Source: an uncultured Prevotellaceae bacterium
Lineage (GTDB): Bacteria > Bacteroidota > Bacteroidia > Bacteroidales > Bacteroidaceae
Assembly (NCBI GenBank): GCA_900318815.1
Contig: ONMA01000014.1
Span: forward strand, 1-64,000
Direction: 5' to 3'
DNA: 64,000 nucleotides
Numbering within the stretch: the first letter of the stretch is position 1; the number at the start of each line of letters is the position of its first letter. The notes below the pieces were generated by a model. That model saw only the letters and a program-made list of their open reading frames with translations. It was not told where the DNA came from and made no database searches. This document shows positions 32,454 through 41,131 of the stretch, in pieces. The position numbers and the translations under genes are program-made.

Positions 32454-34532
32454 TCAGGTGATAACATATTTAAAGTTGTCGGGCAGGTAGAGCGTAGCCC
32501 TGCAGCCCGAGCCGCTGTCGGAATGCTTGTAGTTGTAGAGCGAGAACAACATTTGCTGTTTGTTTTGCTCGTTCAGTAGCATGATGGTCTGGATGACCAC
32601 TTGCAGGCCGGTATTGGCTTGGTAGTTTTTGCTGGAAAGCAGGCCCACGCCGTTGTCGATGACCTCAAGCTGCGTGCCGGCGTCCTTTCGCGTGGCTTTT
32701 ATCAGCACGGTGCGCTCCTTGCCAGGCACTCGTGGCTTGGGTTTCAGCCCGTGTTTCAGCGAGTTCTCCACGAGAATCTGCAGGAACATCGAGGGCAGCT
32801 GCACCTTCTGCGGGTCTACGTCGTCGGCCAGTTCGGTCTTCAATGCGAAGTCCGGGCCAATGACACGGCTCTCGATGCTGCAATAGAACCTGATGAACTC
32901 CAGTTCCTTGCTCAGTGTGGTCTGTTCGGTGCCCGCCATTTCGGTGCCTCGGTGCAGCAGCTGTACCAGTGGGTCCAGGTTCACCTCCTTGCCGTCCATC
33001 TGTGCCAGTATTTCGGCTGTCAGGGCATTGCTGATGAAGTGGGGGGTGATTCTGTTGCGGACGTTCTCCATTCTCAGGTTGGCAATATGCCCGCGCAAGT
33101 TCTGTTCCTTGAGTTCTCGCTCATGCAGTTTCTGTTTGCTGATGATGACAATCAGGACACACACCACGACAGCGGCGATGAGCAGAATGACGGTCCAGCG
33201 GAGTGAGAGTTCCTTTTCCTCAATCATTTTCTGCTTTTCCATTATTAGTTTTTCGTGTTGGTGGCGCATGATGACTTCCGAGAACAGCATCCTGTTCTTG
33301 TCGTTGGTCAGTGAGTCGTGCAGCTGCCTGACAGTCTTCAGTGCTTGGTTGAATAGCTTCCAGTTGTCTTGCTTCTCGTAGAGTTTCATGAGAACCCTTT
33401 GGCGGAACAGCCGCTGTTCGGCTTTGGGCATATAGGTGTCCTTGTCTTGTTGGGCCAGACGGCTGGCTTCGGCGATGTCGCCGTTGAGCAGGGCCATTTC
33501 TATGCGCTGTGTATTCAGGTAGTAGACGGGTATGGCCATGTGTTCCTTTCGGAAGAACGGCTCAGTCTCGTCTATCAGGGGCTGTGCGAGCGCAGGCTTC
33601 CCCAGCTTGATGTAGATATCGCTCATATTGGCCATGCAGAACATCCTCTCCCAGTGCATGTCGGGGTTCTGTCTGGTCAGCGTGTCGAGTTCCTGGAAGT
33701 ACTTCAGGCTTTGGTCGTATTTCTCCTGTAGGTAATAGTCGTTGCCACGGTTGTTCAGGTAGATGAACAGGTCGGTCTTGCTCATCATGGGCCGCATCTC
33801 GTCTACTCTCTTCCACCATCGGTCGCTCTCCTCGAAGCTGCCCATAGCCGTATAGGCCGACGCGATGCCGATGCTGATGGTGAGCTGGGCATTGGTGTTA
33901 CTGCCGGTGGAGTCGTCCAGTTCCATGGCCCGGCGGTAGAAGTACACGCTCTTGTCGAACTTGCCTAACCACTTGTAGGCATCGGCCGTGTTGGTCAGTG
34001 CTATCAGCTCGTTGTGCTTGTTGTCTGGCGTCTGCTGCATCAGCTCCAGTGCTTTCTGGAAGTAGACGATGGCTGTGTCCATTCGGTTCGTTATCTTCGA
34101 CTCGTAGACACCGCGTTGCATCATCTCCTCCGTTCGGAGTACCTTCAGCCTGTTATCGCCAGTATCGTGCTGTCGGTTCAGGAATTGTTTCAGTTGTAGG
34201 TGAGAAGCGTAGAAGGAATCGACTTGCATGGCTGTGTAATAGCATTTCGACTGCAACACCTCGTACTGGTAGTACTCTACGCTGTCGCGGGCATTCCGCC
34301 TCTCTCTGGCAATCAGTTCCTTAGCCTGTTTCACGTTGCTGGCACCCAGCAGTTCTTCCACCTCATCGAAAATGGGTGCCTGGCTGATGCTGTAGGAAGG
34401 CTGCTCGCGATGCAGCATCGTAAGCAGGGAAGGCGGCAGCGTGCTGGCTGGCAACAGATAAAGCAAGGCTATCGCACCAATAGCCAGCAGGCACACAACA
34501 GCGGTGGCGAATCGTCGTGTTTTTTTGGACAT
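32454..34532 (-). CDS. TPR sensor histidine kinase (LytS/YehU type)
   Basis: The protein has 692 residues. An N-terminal hydrophobic segment (TAVVCLLAIGAIALLYLLPA) is followed by about 400 residues of TPR helices (LIALTNTADAYKWLGKFDKS; IGIASAYTAMGSFEESDRWW). Then come a second TM (WTVILLIAAVVVCVLIVIIS), a coiled coil, and a His_kinase domain with the phospho-acceptor region NRITPHFISNALTAEIL. The ATPase has the N box LVENSLKHGLKPK and a DNGVGLL G box. The sensor part is periplasmic and built of TPRs, typical of Bacteroidetes. It partners the LytTR regulator just downstream; promoter 34558. Confidence 0.92.
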   Translation of the reverse strand: MSKKTRRFATAVVCLLAIGAIALLYLLPASTLPPSLLTMLHREQPSYSISQAPIFDEVEELLGASNVKQAKELIARERRNARDSVEYYQYEVLQSKCYYTAMQVDSFYASHLQLKQFLNRQHDTGDNRLKVLRTEEMMQRGVYESKITNRMDTAIVYFQKALELMQQTPDNKHNELIALTNTADAYKWLGKFDKSVYFYRRAMELDDSTGSNTNAQLTISIGIASAYTAMGSFEESDRWWKRVDEMRPMMSKTDLFIYLNNRGNDYYLQEKYDQSLKYFQELDTLTRQNPDMHWERMFCMANMSDIYIKLGKPALAQPLIDETEPFFRKEHMAIPVYYLNTQRIEMALLNGDIAEASRLAQQDKDTYMPKAEQRLFRQRVLMKLYEKQDNWKLFNQALKTVRQLHDSLTNDKNRMLFSEVIMRHQHEKLIMEKQKMIEEKELSLRWTVILLIAAVVVCVLIVIISKQKLHERELKEQNLRGHIANLRMENVRNRITPHFISNALTAEILAQMDGKEVNLDPLVQLLHRGTEMAGTEQTTLSKELEFIRFYCSIESRVIGPDFALKTELADDVDPQKVQLPSMFLQILVENSLKHGLKPKPRVPGKERTVLIKATRKDAGTQLEVIDNGVGLLSSKNYQANTGLQVVIQTIMLLNEQNKQQMLFSLYNYKHSDSGSGCRATLYLPDNFKYVIT

Positions 34533-34557
34533 CTATGAGCTAATTACTATGATTTTG

Positions 34558-34565
34558 CAAAGTTA
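34558..34565 (-). promoter_or_regulatory. -7 box TAACTTTG for kinase/regulator operon
   Basis: TAACTTTG on the minus strand, 25 bases upstream of the kinase start codon. Confidence 0.55.
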
Positions 34566-34671
34566 CTGATTTTTTTGAAATAAAATGAACAAAAATACAA
34601 CAAAAAAGCGATGAAATCTTCTATAATTGAACTTTTTTTAGGTGAAAAGGTTAAAATTGCAGATTTCCGGA

Positions 34672-35304
34672 CTATTGCTTCCTGATGAGCGTCAGTCCGT
34701 CGCGCAAGGGAAGAATGACTTGTTCAGTACGGGGGTCATTCTTCACATAGTAGTTGAATCGCCGCACGCCAGCTGTCTGCTGGTCGCGGTCGTAGGCGGG
34801 GTCGGTGACATGTCCGTCCCAGAGCGTGTTGTCGGCCAGGATGAAGCCGCCTGGGCGCAGCACCGAGAGTACCATTTCGTAGGTTTCCACATAGGTGCGC
34901 TTGTCGCCGTCGATGAAGGCCATGTCGAAGTCGATGCCTAAGTGCGGGGCCTCGGTAATGGCGTCGCCGATGATGAAGGTAATCTTGTCGGCCACGGGCG
35001 AGCCTTCTATCCACGGGCGGGTGAAGTCTTCCTGCTCGTCGTTGATCTCGAAGGTATAGACACGTCCGCCCTCTTCCAGTCCTTCGGCCATGCAGATGGC
35101 CGAGTAGCCGCTGAACGTGCCCACCTCCAGGACGTTGCGTGGCCTGATCATCCTCACCAGCATCTTCAGCAGCCGTCCTTGCAGATGCCCGCTGGCCATC
35201 CGCCCATGCAGCAGTCGTATGTTGGTGGCACGCCACAGACGGTACAGGTAGTCGGGTTCCGGCTCGGTATGATTCAGGATGTAGTTGGCCAGTTCCTCGC
35301 TCAT
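34672..35304 (-). CDS. SAM-dependent O-methyltransferase
   Basis: The protein has 210 residues of the class I, caffeoyl-CoA/catechol O-methyltransferase-like family. It has VLEVGTFSGYSAICMAEGL (SAM motif I), VYTFEINDEQ, MAFIDGDKRTYVETYEMV (metal-binding Asp), and GFILADNTLWDGHV. The natural substrate is unknown. It overlaps aroQ by four bases (ATGA), an arrangement repeated in other Bacteroidales, and is the last gene of that unit. Confidence 0.9.
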   Translation of the reverse strand: MSEELANYILNHTEPEPDYLYRLWRATNIRLLHGRMASGHLQGRLLKMLVRMIRPRNVLEVGTFSGYSAICMAEGLEEGGRVYTFEINDEQEDFTRPWIEGSPVADKITFIIGDAITEAPHLGIDFDMAFIDGDKRTYVETYEMVLSVLRPGGFILADNTLWDGHVTDPAYDRDQQTAGVRRFNYYVKNDPRTEQVILPLRDGLTLIRKQ

Positions 35305-35720
35305 AGATGAACAAAATAGTCTACTGCCAGTCGGTACGAGTCCAGCCCGAAGCCGCAGATTACGCCTTTGCAGGCACAGGAAATCATCGACTTGTGACGG
35401 AACTCCTCACGCTGGTGAACATTGGAGATGTGTACCTCGATGACGGGCGTCTTGATGGCGCGGATGCAGTCCTGCAGGGCAATGCTGGTGTGGGTGTAGG
35501 CTCCGGCGTTGAGCACGATGCCGTCGTAGGAGAACCCCACCTCCTGCATCTTGTTAATCAACTCGCCCTCGATGTTGCTTTGGTAGTACTCCAGTTCTGC
35601 CTGCGGGTAGTGCTGTTGCAACTGGGGCAGGAAGTCGTCGAACGATGAGGAACCATAGATGCCTGGTTCCCTCTTGCCTAAGAGGTTCAGGTTTGGGCCG
35701 TTAAGGATAAGAATCTTCAT
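35301..35720 (-). CDS. aroQ: 3-dehydroquinate dehydratase, type II
   Basis: The protein has 139 residues, the type II length. It converts 3-dehydroquinate to 3-dehydroshikimate in the shikimate pathway and acts as a dodecamer in the cytoplasm. It has ILNGPNLNLLGKREPGIYG with the catalytic Tyr, NAGAYTHTSIALQDCI, EVHISNVHQREEFRHKS, and GFGLDSYRLAV. It begins 15 bases after the RAYT stop codon, so in this genome it may be read from the transposase promoter at 36986. Confidence 0.96.
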   Translation of the reverse strand: MKILILNGPNLNLLGKREPGIYGSSSFDDFLPQLQQHYPQAELEYYQSNIEGELINKMQEVGFSYDGIVLNAGAYTHTSIALQDCIRAIKTPVIEVHISNVHQREEFRHKSMISCACKGVICGFGLDSYRLAVDYFVHL

Positions 35721-35735
35721 GATGGTTATTGTTTT

Positions 35736-36977
35736 TTAGTATTCGCAGATGGCCTTTGCCATGCTGTTCAGGTTCAGGCACATATTGCGGGTCAGGGGTA
35801 TGCGACGGTTTTGGTGGGGCCAGGGCGCAAGAATCAGAAAGCGTCCTTCACAGCAGGCATGGTAGTACTGGTGGCCTGGCCGCGAGAAGGTGTTGAAGCC
35901 CCATGGGGTGAGGAAGATGAGCGGCTGTCGTGCGTCGAGTGCAGCTCGCATCACCTGCTGTTCGCCTTTCGAGATGGCGGGCGATACGAGGACGCTGCCC
36001 TTCTTTGCCTCGGTCAGGAAATGAGCGGTGGCAGCTTGGATGTCGGTGTCGGTCATGCTTCGCGAGCATTGCACCTGTAGTTTCTGGGGTATCGCGAGCA
36101 GGAACTGGTTGCCGATGGCGGCGTAGCTCTGGCCCGCCACCTCGATGCCGAAGCGCACGCGGAACATGTCGGGGTGCTCGCGACGGAAGGCTAAGCGCCT
36201 GGGGTTGTCGTGCAGGTAGTTCTTCCATCGGTCCAGGGAGTGATAGGAGTGAAGGATCCGGTCGTTGTATTTGCGGGCCCAGAGGAGGCCTTTCTCCTTT
36301 TCCTGTTGTTGTGGCGGCACAGCCGCCACCCACGGGGAAGGGGCAGCGGTGGCTGCGGGAGGCACGGAGGGGCCAGGGTAAGGGGCGGGGATGCCAGGGT
36401 AAGGGGCGGGGATGCCAGGGTAAGGGGCGGGGATGTCAGGGTAAGGGGCGGGGATGCCTTTTGGGGCATGCTCCTTTTCCGTGGGCTGCGGCTTTGCCGC
36501 AGCAGGTATTTGCCTGGCTGGTGCCTGCCTGGCTGGTGCCATCGTGGCGGCCTCCTTCTCGCTTAGCCCCAGGACAATCCTTTTGTACGCCCTATTGCAC
36601 CCCACCTTAAAGCCATTGATGATGCGCCCCAGATGAAAATCTGTGTGTTCGCGGAAATAGAGAATACCGTGGAAGTGGTCGGGCATGACCTGCTGCGCAA
36701 TAACCGCCACTTGTGGGAACTTACTGCTGATGGCCGACCACTCCTGGGCTACGGCCAGCCCCAGTTCTGTGAGTACAATCCTTGGTGCCTCGGCTGAGTC
36801 GTCGGGAGCGTTGGCCTGTCCAGTGAGCTGCCCCAGCAGAGGGCGTCGGCCTTCGGTGGTGAGCGTGATGAGATAGAAGCATTGCGACGAGTAGTCATGC
36901 TCATCGCTCCGGCGGAGCATCGACGGTTGTGTCGGCCCTGCGTATTTCTTCATCTCTTCTCGTCTTTTCTCGTCCAT
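35736..36977 (-). CDS. REP-associated tyrosine transposase (RAYT) with internal REP pair
   Basis: The protein has 413 residues. It has an N-terminal Y1/HUH transposase domain with YSSQCFYLITLTTEGRRPLL and the metal-binding HUH in VMPDHFHGILYF (His 101 and 103). The expected catalytic Tyr is in LLWARKYNDRIL (Tyr 237), followed by the usual WKNYLHDNPRRLAFRREHP. Between the two lies an insertion of about 90 residues (about 142-229), proline-rich, with four copies of IPAPYPG. It is encoded by two inverted REP elements and a 21-bp tandem repeat. The C-terminal part (GSVLVSPAISKGEQQVM to RRIPLTRNMCLNLN) resembles a DprA/LOG-like Rossmann domain often attached to Bacteroidetes RAYTs. RAYTs cut REP sequences as single strands and are usually single-copy. 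It sits between the divergent aroQ and xerD genes. Confidence 0.85.
   Translation of the reverse strand: MDEKRREEMKKYAGPTQPSMLRRSDEHDYSSQCFYLITLTTEGRRPLLGQLTGQANAPDDSAEAPRIVLTELGLAVAQEWSAISSKFPQVAVIAQQVMPDHFHGILYFREHTDFHLGRIINGFKVGCNRAYKRIVLGLSEKEAATMAPARQAPARQIPAAAKPQPTEKEHAPKGIPAPYPDIPAPYPGIPAPYPGIPAPYPGPSVPPAATAAPSPWVAAVPPQQQEKEKGLLWARKYNDRILHSYHSLDRWKNYLHDNPRRLAFRREHPDMFRVRFGIEVAGQSYAAIGNQFLLAIPQKLQVQCSRSMTDTDIQAATAHFLTEAKKGSVLVSPAISKGEQQVMRAALDARQPLIFLTPWGFNTFSRPGHQYYHACCEGRFLILAPWPHQNRRIPLTRNMCLNLNSMAKAICEY
36311..36503. repeat. BIME-like pair of inverted REPs inside the RAYT gene (REP 3 and 4)
   Basis: REP 3 (36311-36343, minus orientation) has the hairpin GTGGCGGCACAGCCGCCAC with tail CCACGGGGAAGGGG. 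REP 4 (36473-36503, plus orientation) has the tail CCTTTTCCGTGGG and hairpin CTGCGGCTTTGCCGCAG. Their tails face each other across 129 bases that contain the 21-bp tandem repeat. Both are read through in-frame by the transposase (AAAKPQPTEKE and PWVAAVPPQQQ). Confidence 0.75.
36373..36456. repeat. Four 21-bp tandem repeats in RAYT coding sequence
   Basis: Four direct copies of CCAGGGTAAGGGGCGGGGAT plus G, with one base change in the last copy (TCAGGG). They encode the heptapeptide IPAPYPG (IPAPYPD once) in the minus frame. The length is a multiple of three, so copy-number change would keep the frame. Confidence 0.9.
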
Positions 36978-36985
36978 AACAGATG

Positions 36986-36993
36986 CAAAGTTA
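36986..36993 (-). promoter_or_regulatory. -7 box TAACTTTG ahead of RAYT and aroQ
   Basis: TAACTTTG on the minus strand, only 8 bases before the RAYT start codon. It is the nearest promoter for aroQ and the O-methyltransferase as well. Confidence 0.5.
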
Positions 36994-37034
36994 CGGAAAA
37001 ACGAGCAAAGATACTTAAAATAAGTGGAAAAATC

Positions 37035-37064
37035 GTTGAGATAAAGGAAAAAACATTATCTTTG
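37035..37064 (+). promoter_or_regulatory. Sigma-ABfr promoter for xerD
   Basis: TTG at 37035-37037, a 19-base spacer, then TATCTTTG at 37057-37064. The first in-frame ATG (37070) is only 5 bases after the -7 box, so the mRNA would have almost no leader. Confidence 0.65.
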
Positions 37065-37069
37065 CCCGT

Positions 37070-38002
37070 ATGAATGACGATTGTGAGAAAGAAAACGGCC
37101 CTTTGAAGACGATGGAGACTCGTTACCGCCGCTACCTGAAACTGGAGCGCGGGGCCTCGGTCAACACCATCGATGCCTACGGCCACGACTTGAAGATATT
37201 CCTGCAATACCTGGCCGAAGAGAAGAAATGGGTGCTCGACGTCACCCTCGACGACCTGCAGCACTTCGCCGCCGGGCTGCACGAGACGGTGGGCCCCCGG
37301 TCGCAGTGCCGCGTACTCAGCGGCGTGCGCTCGTTCTTCCGTTTCCTGGTGCTCGACGGCTATATAGAGCAAGACCCGTCGGAACTGCTCGAAAGTCCCG
37401 TGATTCCCGACCACCTGCCTGAATACCTGACTCCCGCCGAGGTAGACCTCCTGGAAGACTCGCTCCCCCCCGACAAGGCCGAGAGCCAGCGCAACCGTGC
37501 TATCATCGAGGTACTCTTCTCCTGCGGACTGCGCGTCAGCGAGCTGGTGAACCTGCAGCTCTCGCAGCTATATATAGAAGAAAGGTACGTGCGCGTGTGG
37601 GGCAAAGGCAGCAAGGAGCGGCTGGTGCCACTGAGCGACCGTGCCGTGGCCGAGCTGCAGGACTGGTTCTGCGACCGCGACCAACTGAAAATCAAGCCAG
37701 GCGAAGAGGGGTACGTGTTCCTGAACCGGCGCGGCCACCACCTGACGCGCACCATGATTCTCATCATGCTGAAGCAGACGGCCGAGGCTGCAGGACTGAA
37801 GAAGACCATCTCGCCTCACACCCTGCGCCACTCCTTTGCCACGGCCCTGCTCGAGGGCGGTGCCGACCTGCGTGTCATCCAGATGCTCTTAGGCCATGAG
37901 AGCATCGGCACTACCGAGATCTACACCCATGTGACCAACCAGTCGCTGCGCGAGGCCATCCTGTTGCATCATCCCCGCAACATCCGCAATAGTCAAGTCT
38001 GA
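37070..38002 (+). CDS. xerD: Site-specific tyrosine recombinase XerD
   Basis: The protein has 310 residues. An N-terminal SAM-like core-binding domain (RYRRYLKLERGASVNTIDAY) is followed by the catalytic domain. That domain contains Arg in SCGLRVSELVNLQLS, Lys in GKGSKERLVPL, the HTLRHSFATALLEGGADLRV box, LLGHESIGTTEIYTHV, and the Tyr nucleophile in IYTHV. It resolves chromosome dimers at dif with XerC; no integrase-type N-terminal extension or neighbouring phage genes suggest mobility. The first ATG gives an extra 14 residues (MNDDCEKENGPLKT). The ATG at 37112 (METRYRRYL) fits the family better and leaves a normal leader after the promoter, so either start is possible. Confidence 0.93.
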   Translation: MNDDCEKENGPLKTMETRYRRYLKLERGASVNTIDAYGHDLKIFLQYLAEEKKWVLDVTLDDLQHFAAGLHETVGPRSQCRVLSGVRSFFRFLVLDGYIEQDPSELLESPVIPDHLPEYLTPAEVDLLEDSLPPDKAESQRNRAIIEVLFSCGLRVSELVNLQLSQLYIEERYVRVWGKGSKERLVPLSDRAVAELQDWFCDRDQLKIKPGEEGYVFLNRRGHHLTRTMILIMLKQTAEAAGLKKTISPHTLRHSFATALLEGGADLRVIQMLLGHESIGTTEIYTHVTNQSLREAILLHHPRNIRNSQV

Positions 38003-38097
38003 AACCCATGCAGAATCATTTACATATCTTTTCATTAAAAAGTAGCGATTGAGTGTAGTTTTTTCCTCATTTTATGCGTCTTATAATAAAAAATGTG

Positions 38098-38105
38098 TAA
38101 TTTTG
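38098..38105 (+). promoter_or_regulatory. -7 box TAATTTTG for M16 protease gene
   Basis: TAATTTTG, 45 bases upstream of the M16 start codon. Confidence 0.5.
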
Positions 38106-38150
38106 CACCCAATATGAATATTAAACCTTTCTAACTAATTATTCAAGGAA

Positions 38151-40970
38151 ATGAAACTGAGAAGATTTTTTGCTGCCCTTCTGCTGACCATGGCCAGCAC
38201 GGCAACGATGGTGGCTCAGATGCAGATGCCGCCCATCCCCGTTGACCCCGACGTTCGCATTGGCAAGTTAGACAACGGGCTGACCTATTACATCCGCCAC
38301 AACGCATGGCCTGAGCAACGTGCAGAGTTCTTCATTGCCCAGCGCGTGGGCTCCATTCAGGAGAACGACGACCAGCGCGGCCTGGCTCACTTCCTGGAGC
38401 ACATGTGCTTCAACGGTACCGAGCACTTCAAGGGCAACGACATCGTGAAATGGTGCGAGACCATCGGCGTGAAGTTCGGTCGCGACCTGAACGCCTACAC
38501 TTCTATCGACCAGACGGTCTACAATATCTCTAACGTGCCCACCACCCGTGAGGGTATCGTGGACAGCTGCCTGCTCATCCTCCACGACTGGGCCGACGGC
38601 CTGCTCTTGGAGCCGGAAGAGATTGACAAGGAGCGCGGCGTGATTCACGAGGAGTGGCGCCTGCGCACCAGTGCCCAGATGCGCATGCTGGAGCGCGACC
38701 TGCCCCGTCTCTATCCCGACTCGAAGTACGGTCACCGCATGCCCATCGGCCTGATGGAAATCATCGATAACTTCAAGCCCGACGTGCTTCGTGCTTACTA
38801 TGAGAAGTGGTATCGTCCCGACAACCAGGCTATCATCGTGGTGGGCGACATCGACGTGGACAAGGTGGAGGGTAAGATTAAGACGCTCTTCGCCCCCATC
38901 AAGATGCCCGAGAACCCCGCACCCGTAGTGGCTGAGGCTGTGCCCGACAACAATGAACCCATCATCGTGGTGGACAAGGACAAGGAGATGCAGTACAGTA
39001 TCGTGGAGCTGATGTTCAAGACCGACCCCATCCCCGACGAGGTCAAGGGCAACATGCAGTACCTGATTATCGACTATGTGAAGGATGCCGCTATCGGCAT
39101 GCTGAACGACCGCCTCTCCGAGCTGGCACAGAAGCCCGACTGCCCCTACCTGCGTGGTTCGTCGCAGTATGGCGAGTACCTGCTGTCGAAGACCAAGGAT
39201 GCCTTCGGCGTGGATGCCCTGCCCAAGGAGGGCCAGACCGAGGCTGCCCTGAAGGCCGTCTACACCGAGGCCCTGCGTGCCGCCCAGTTCGGCTTCACCG
39301 CCACCGAGTACCAGCGCTACAAGCAGAACTACCTGAGCCAGATAGAGAAGCAGTACTCCAACAAGGACAAGCGCTATAACAACCAGTTCTGCCAACAGTA
39401 CGTCAGCCACTATCTCGACAACGAGCCTATCCCCTCGCTCGACATGCTCTATGAGACCATGAAGCAGTTAGTGCCCATGCTGCCCTTGGAGGCGGTGAAC
39501 GAGCTGATGAAGGAGATGGTGAGCCAGACCGACTCGAACATGGTGGTGCTGAACATGAACCAGGAGAAGGATGGCGCCGTCTATCCCACCGAGCAGAGTC
39601 TGAGGAAGGCCATTGAAGAGGCCCGCGCCCAGCAGCTCGAGGCCTATGTAGACAACGTGAAGAACGAGCCCCTCATTGCCGAACTGCCCAAGGCTGGCAA
39701 GATTGTGAAGGAAGTGGCTGGCCCGAAGTTCGACTACAAGGAGCTGACGCTCTCCAATGGCGTGACCGTCATCCTGAAGCAGACCGACCTGAAGAAAGAC
39801 CAGGTGATTCTCTCGGCCGAAGGCTTCGGCGGCAACTCGCTCTACGGCGAGAAGGACTTCGTGAACCTGCAGATCATCGATGATGTCATCGAGGCCAGCG
39901 GACTGGGCAACTTCAGCCACACAGAGCTGGAGAAGGCTATGGCCGGAAAGATTGCCTCGGCATCGTTCAGCCTGGGCGACGACCGCCAGTACATCAGCGG
40001 CTCGTCGACTCCCACCGACGTGGAGACCATGCTCCAGCTGGTCTACCTCTACTTCACCAAGATTAACAAGGACCAGGAGTCGTTCGATAACCTGCTGAAG
40101 ACCACCGAGCTGATGCTCAAGAACAAGAACCTGCAGCCCGAGGGCGTGTTTAGCGACTCGCTCACCGTGACCCTGGCCTGCCACAACAAGCGCACCATGC
40201 CCATGACGGCCGAGATGCTGCAGCAGGTGGACTACGACCGCTGCTTGGAGATTGCCCGTGAGCGTCTGGCCAATGCCAACGAGTGGACGTTCAACATCAT
40301 CGGCAACTTCGACGAGGCCACCATCCGTCCGCTCATCGAGCAGTATCTTGGCGCACTGCCCTCGAAGGGAGCCGCCCAGAAAGGCCACGACGTGAGTACC
40401 GACTTCAAGGGTCAGGTCATCAACGACTTCACCCGTAAGATGGAGACACCGAAGGCCATCGCCGTCATGGTGTGGACCAACTACAACATGCAGTACTCGC
40501 TCGAGAACATCATCCGTGCCGACATGGTGGGCCAGATCCTGACCATGCTCTATACGGAGAAAATCCGCGAGGAGGCCAGCGCCGCCTACAGTGTGATGGC
40601 TCAGGCCGGCATTCAGCGCGACGACTACAAGACTGCCGGAACCGTGCTTGTCTACTGCCCCATGAAGCCTGAGAAGGGCGACATTGCCAAGAAGATTATG
40701 CGCGAGGAGGTGGAGAACATGGCCAAGACCGTGGATGCCGAGAAACTGGCCAAGGTGAAGGAGTACATGCTGAAGGCCGTCGACGACCAGGCCAAGACCA
40801 ACAACTACTGGCTGCGCCAGATTAACCGCCTGCGCCTCTTCAGCACCGACACGCACACCGACTACAAGCAGACCGTTGAGGCCCAGACACCCGAGACCGT
40901 GGCACAGTTTGTCAAGGAGCTGCTCAGCTCCGGCAACTTCGCCGAAATCGTGATGATGCCCGAGGAGTAA
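38151..40970 (+). CDS. M16-family zinc metalloprotease (pitrilysin type)
   Basis: The protein has 939 residues with signal peptide MKLRRFFAALLLTMASTATMVAQ, so it is exported, probably to the periplasm. The inverted zinc site HFLEH (residues 80-84) lies in RGLAHFLEHMCFNGTEHF. The second Glu ligand is expected in the VIHEEWRLR stretch. Four M16 half-domains fit into one chain, the second half (from about 520) without a zinc site, as in pitrilysin-type enzymes. It degrades oligopeptides or small unfolded proteins; the substrate is unknown. The gene has strong codon bias and is followed by a long perfect terminator hairpin. Confidence 0.92.
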   Translation: MKLRRFFAALLLTMASTATMVAQMQMPPIPVDPDVRIGKLDNGLTYYIRHNAWPEQRAEFFIAQRVGSIQENDDQRGLAHFLEHMCFNGTEHFKGNDIVKWCETIGVKFGRDLNAYTSIDQTVYNISNVPTTREGIVDSCLLILHDWADGLLLEPEEIDKERGVIHEEWRLRTSAQMRMLERDLPRLYPDSKYGHRMPIGLMEIIDNFKPDVLRAYYEKWYRPDNQAIIVVGDIDVDKVEGKIKTLFAPIKMPENPAPVVAEAVPDNNEPIIVVDKDKEMQYSIVELMFKTDPIPDEVKGNMQYLIIDYVKDAAIGMLNDRLSELAQKPDCPYLRGSSQYGEYLLSKTKDAFGVDALPKEGQTEAALKAVYTEALRAAQFGFTATEYQRYKQNYLSQIEKQYSNKDKRYNNQFCQQYVSHYLDNEPIPSLDMLYETMKQLVPMLPLEAVNELMKEMVSQTDSNMVVLNMNQEKDGAVYPTEQSLRKAIEEARAQQLEAYVDNVKNEPLIAELPKAGKIVKEVAGPKFDYKELTLSNGVTVILKQTDLKKDQVILSAEGFGGNSLYGEKDFVNLQIIDDVIEASGLGNFSHTELEKAMAGKIASASFSLGDDRQYISGSSTPTDVETMLQLVYLYFTKINKDQESFDNLLKTTELMLKNKNLQPEGVFSDSLTVTLACHNKRTMPMTAEMLQQVDYDRCLEIARERLANANEWTFNIIGNFDEATIRPLIEQYLGALPSKGAAQKGHDVSTDFKGQVINDFTRKMETPKAIAVMVWTNYNMQYSLENIIRADMVGQILTMLYTEKIREEASAAYSVMAQAGIQRDDYKTAGTVLVYCPMKPEKGDIAKKIMREEVENMAKTVDAEKLAKVKEYMLKAVDDQAKTNNYWLRQINRLRLFSTDTHTDYKQTVEAQTPETVAQFVKELLSSGNFAEIVMMPEE

Positions 40971-40987
40971 TCTCCAAAATGCAAGTT

Positions 40988-41035
40988 AAAAACAGGAAAA
41001 AACGGAATCATCTATCGTTTTTTCCTGTTTTTTTT
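40988..41035 (+). terminator. Rho-independent terminator after M16 gene
   Basis: A perfect 17-bp stem (40988-41004 with 41016-41032) and an 11-base loop, T-rich on the descending side and followed by more T. It lies 17 bases after the M16 stop. Confidence 0.9.
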
Positions 41036-41076
41036 GTTTTTTCTTGCTTCAATTTTTACTATTCAATCTTTTTTTG

Positions 41077-41084
41077 TATCTTTG
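41077..41084 (+). promoter_or_regulatory. -7 box TATCTTTG for mdh
   Basis: TATCTTTG, 47 bases upstream of the mdh start codon. Confidence 0.6.
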
Positions 41085-41131
41085 CGGCATAAATAGCAAT
41101 TTTATTCTAACTTTTAAATCGTAATAAAACT

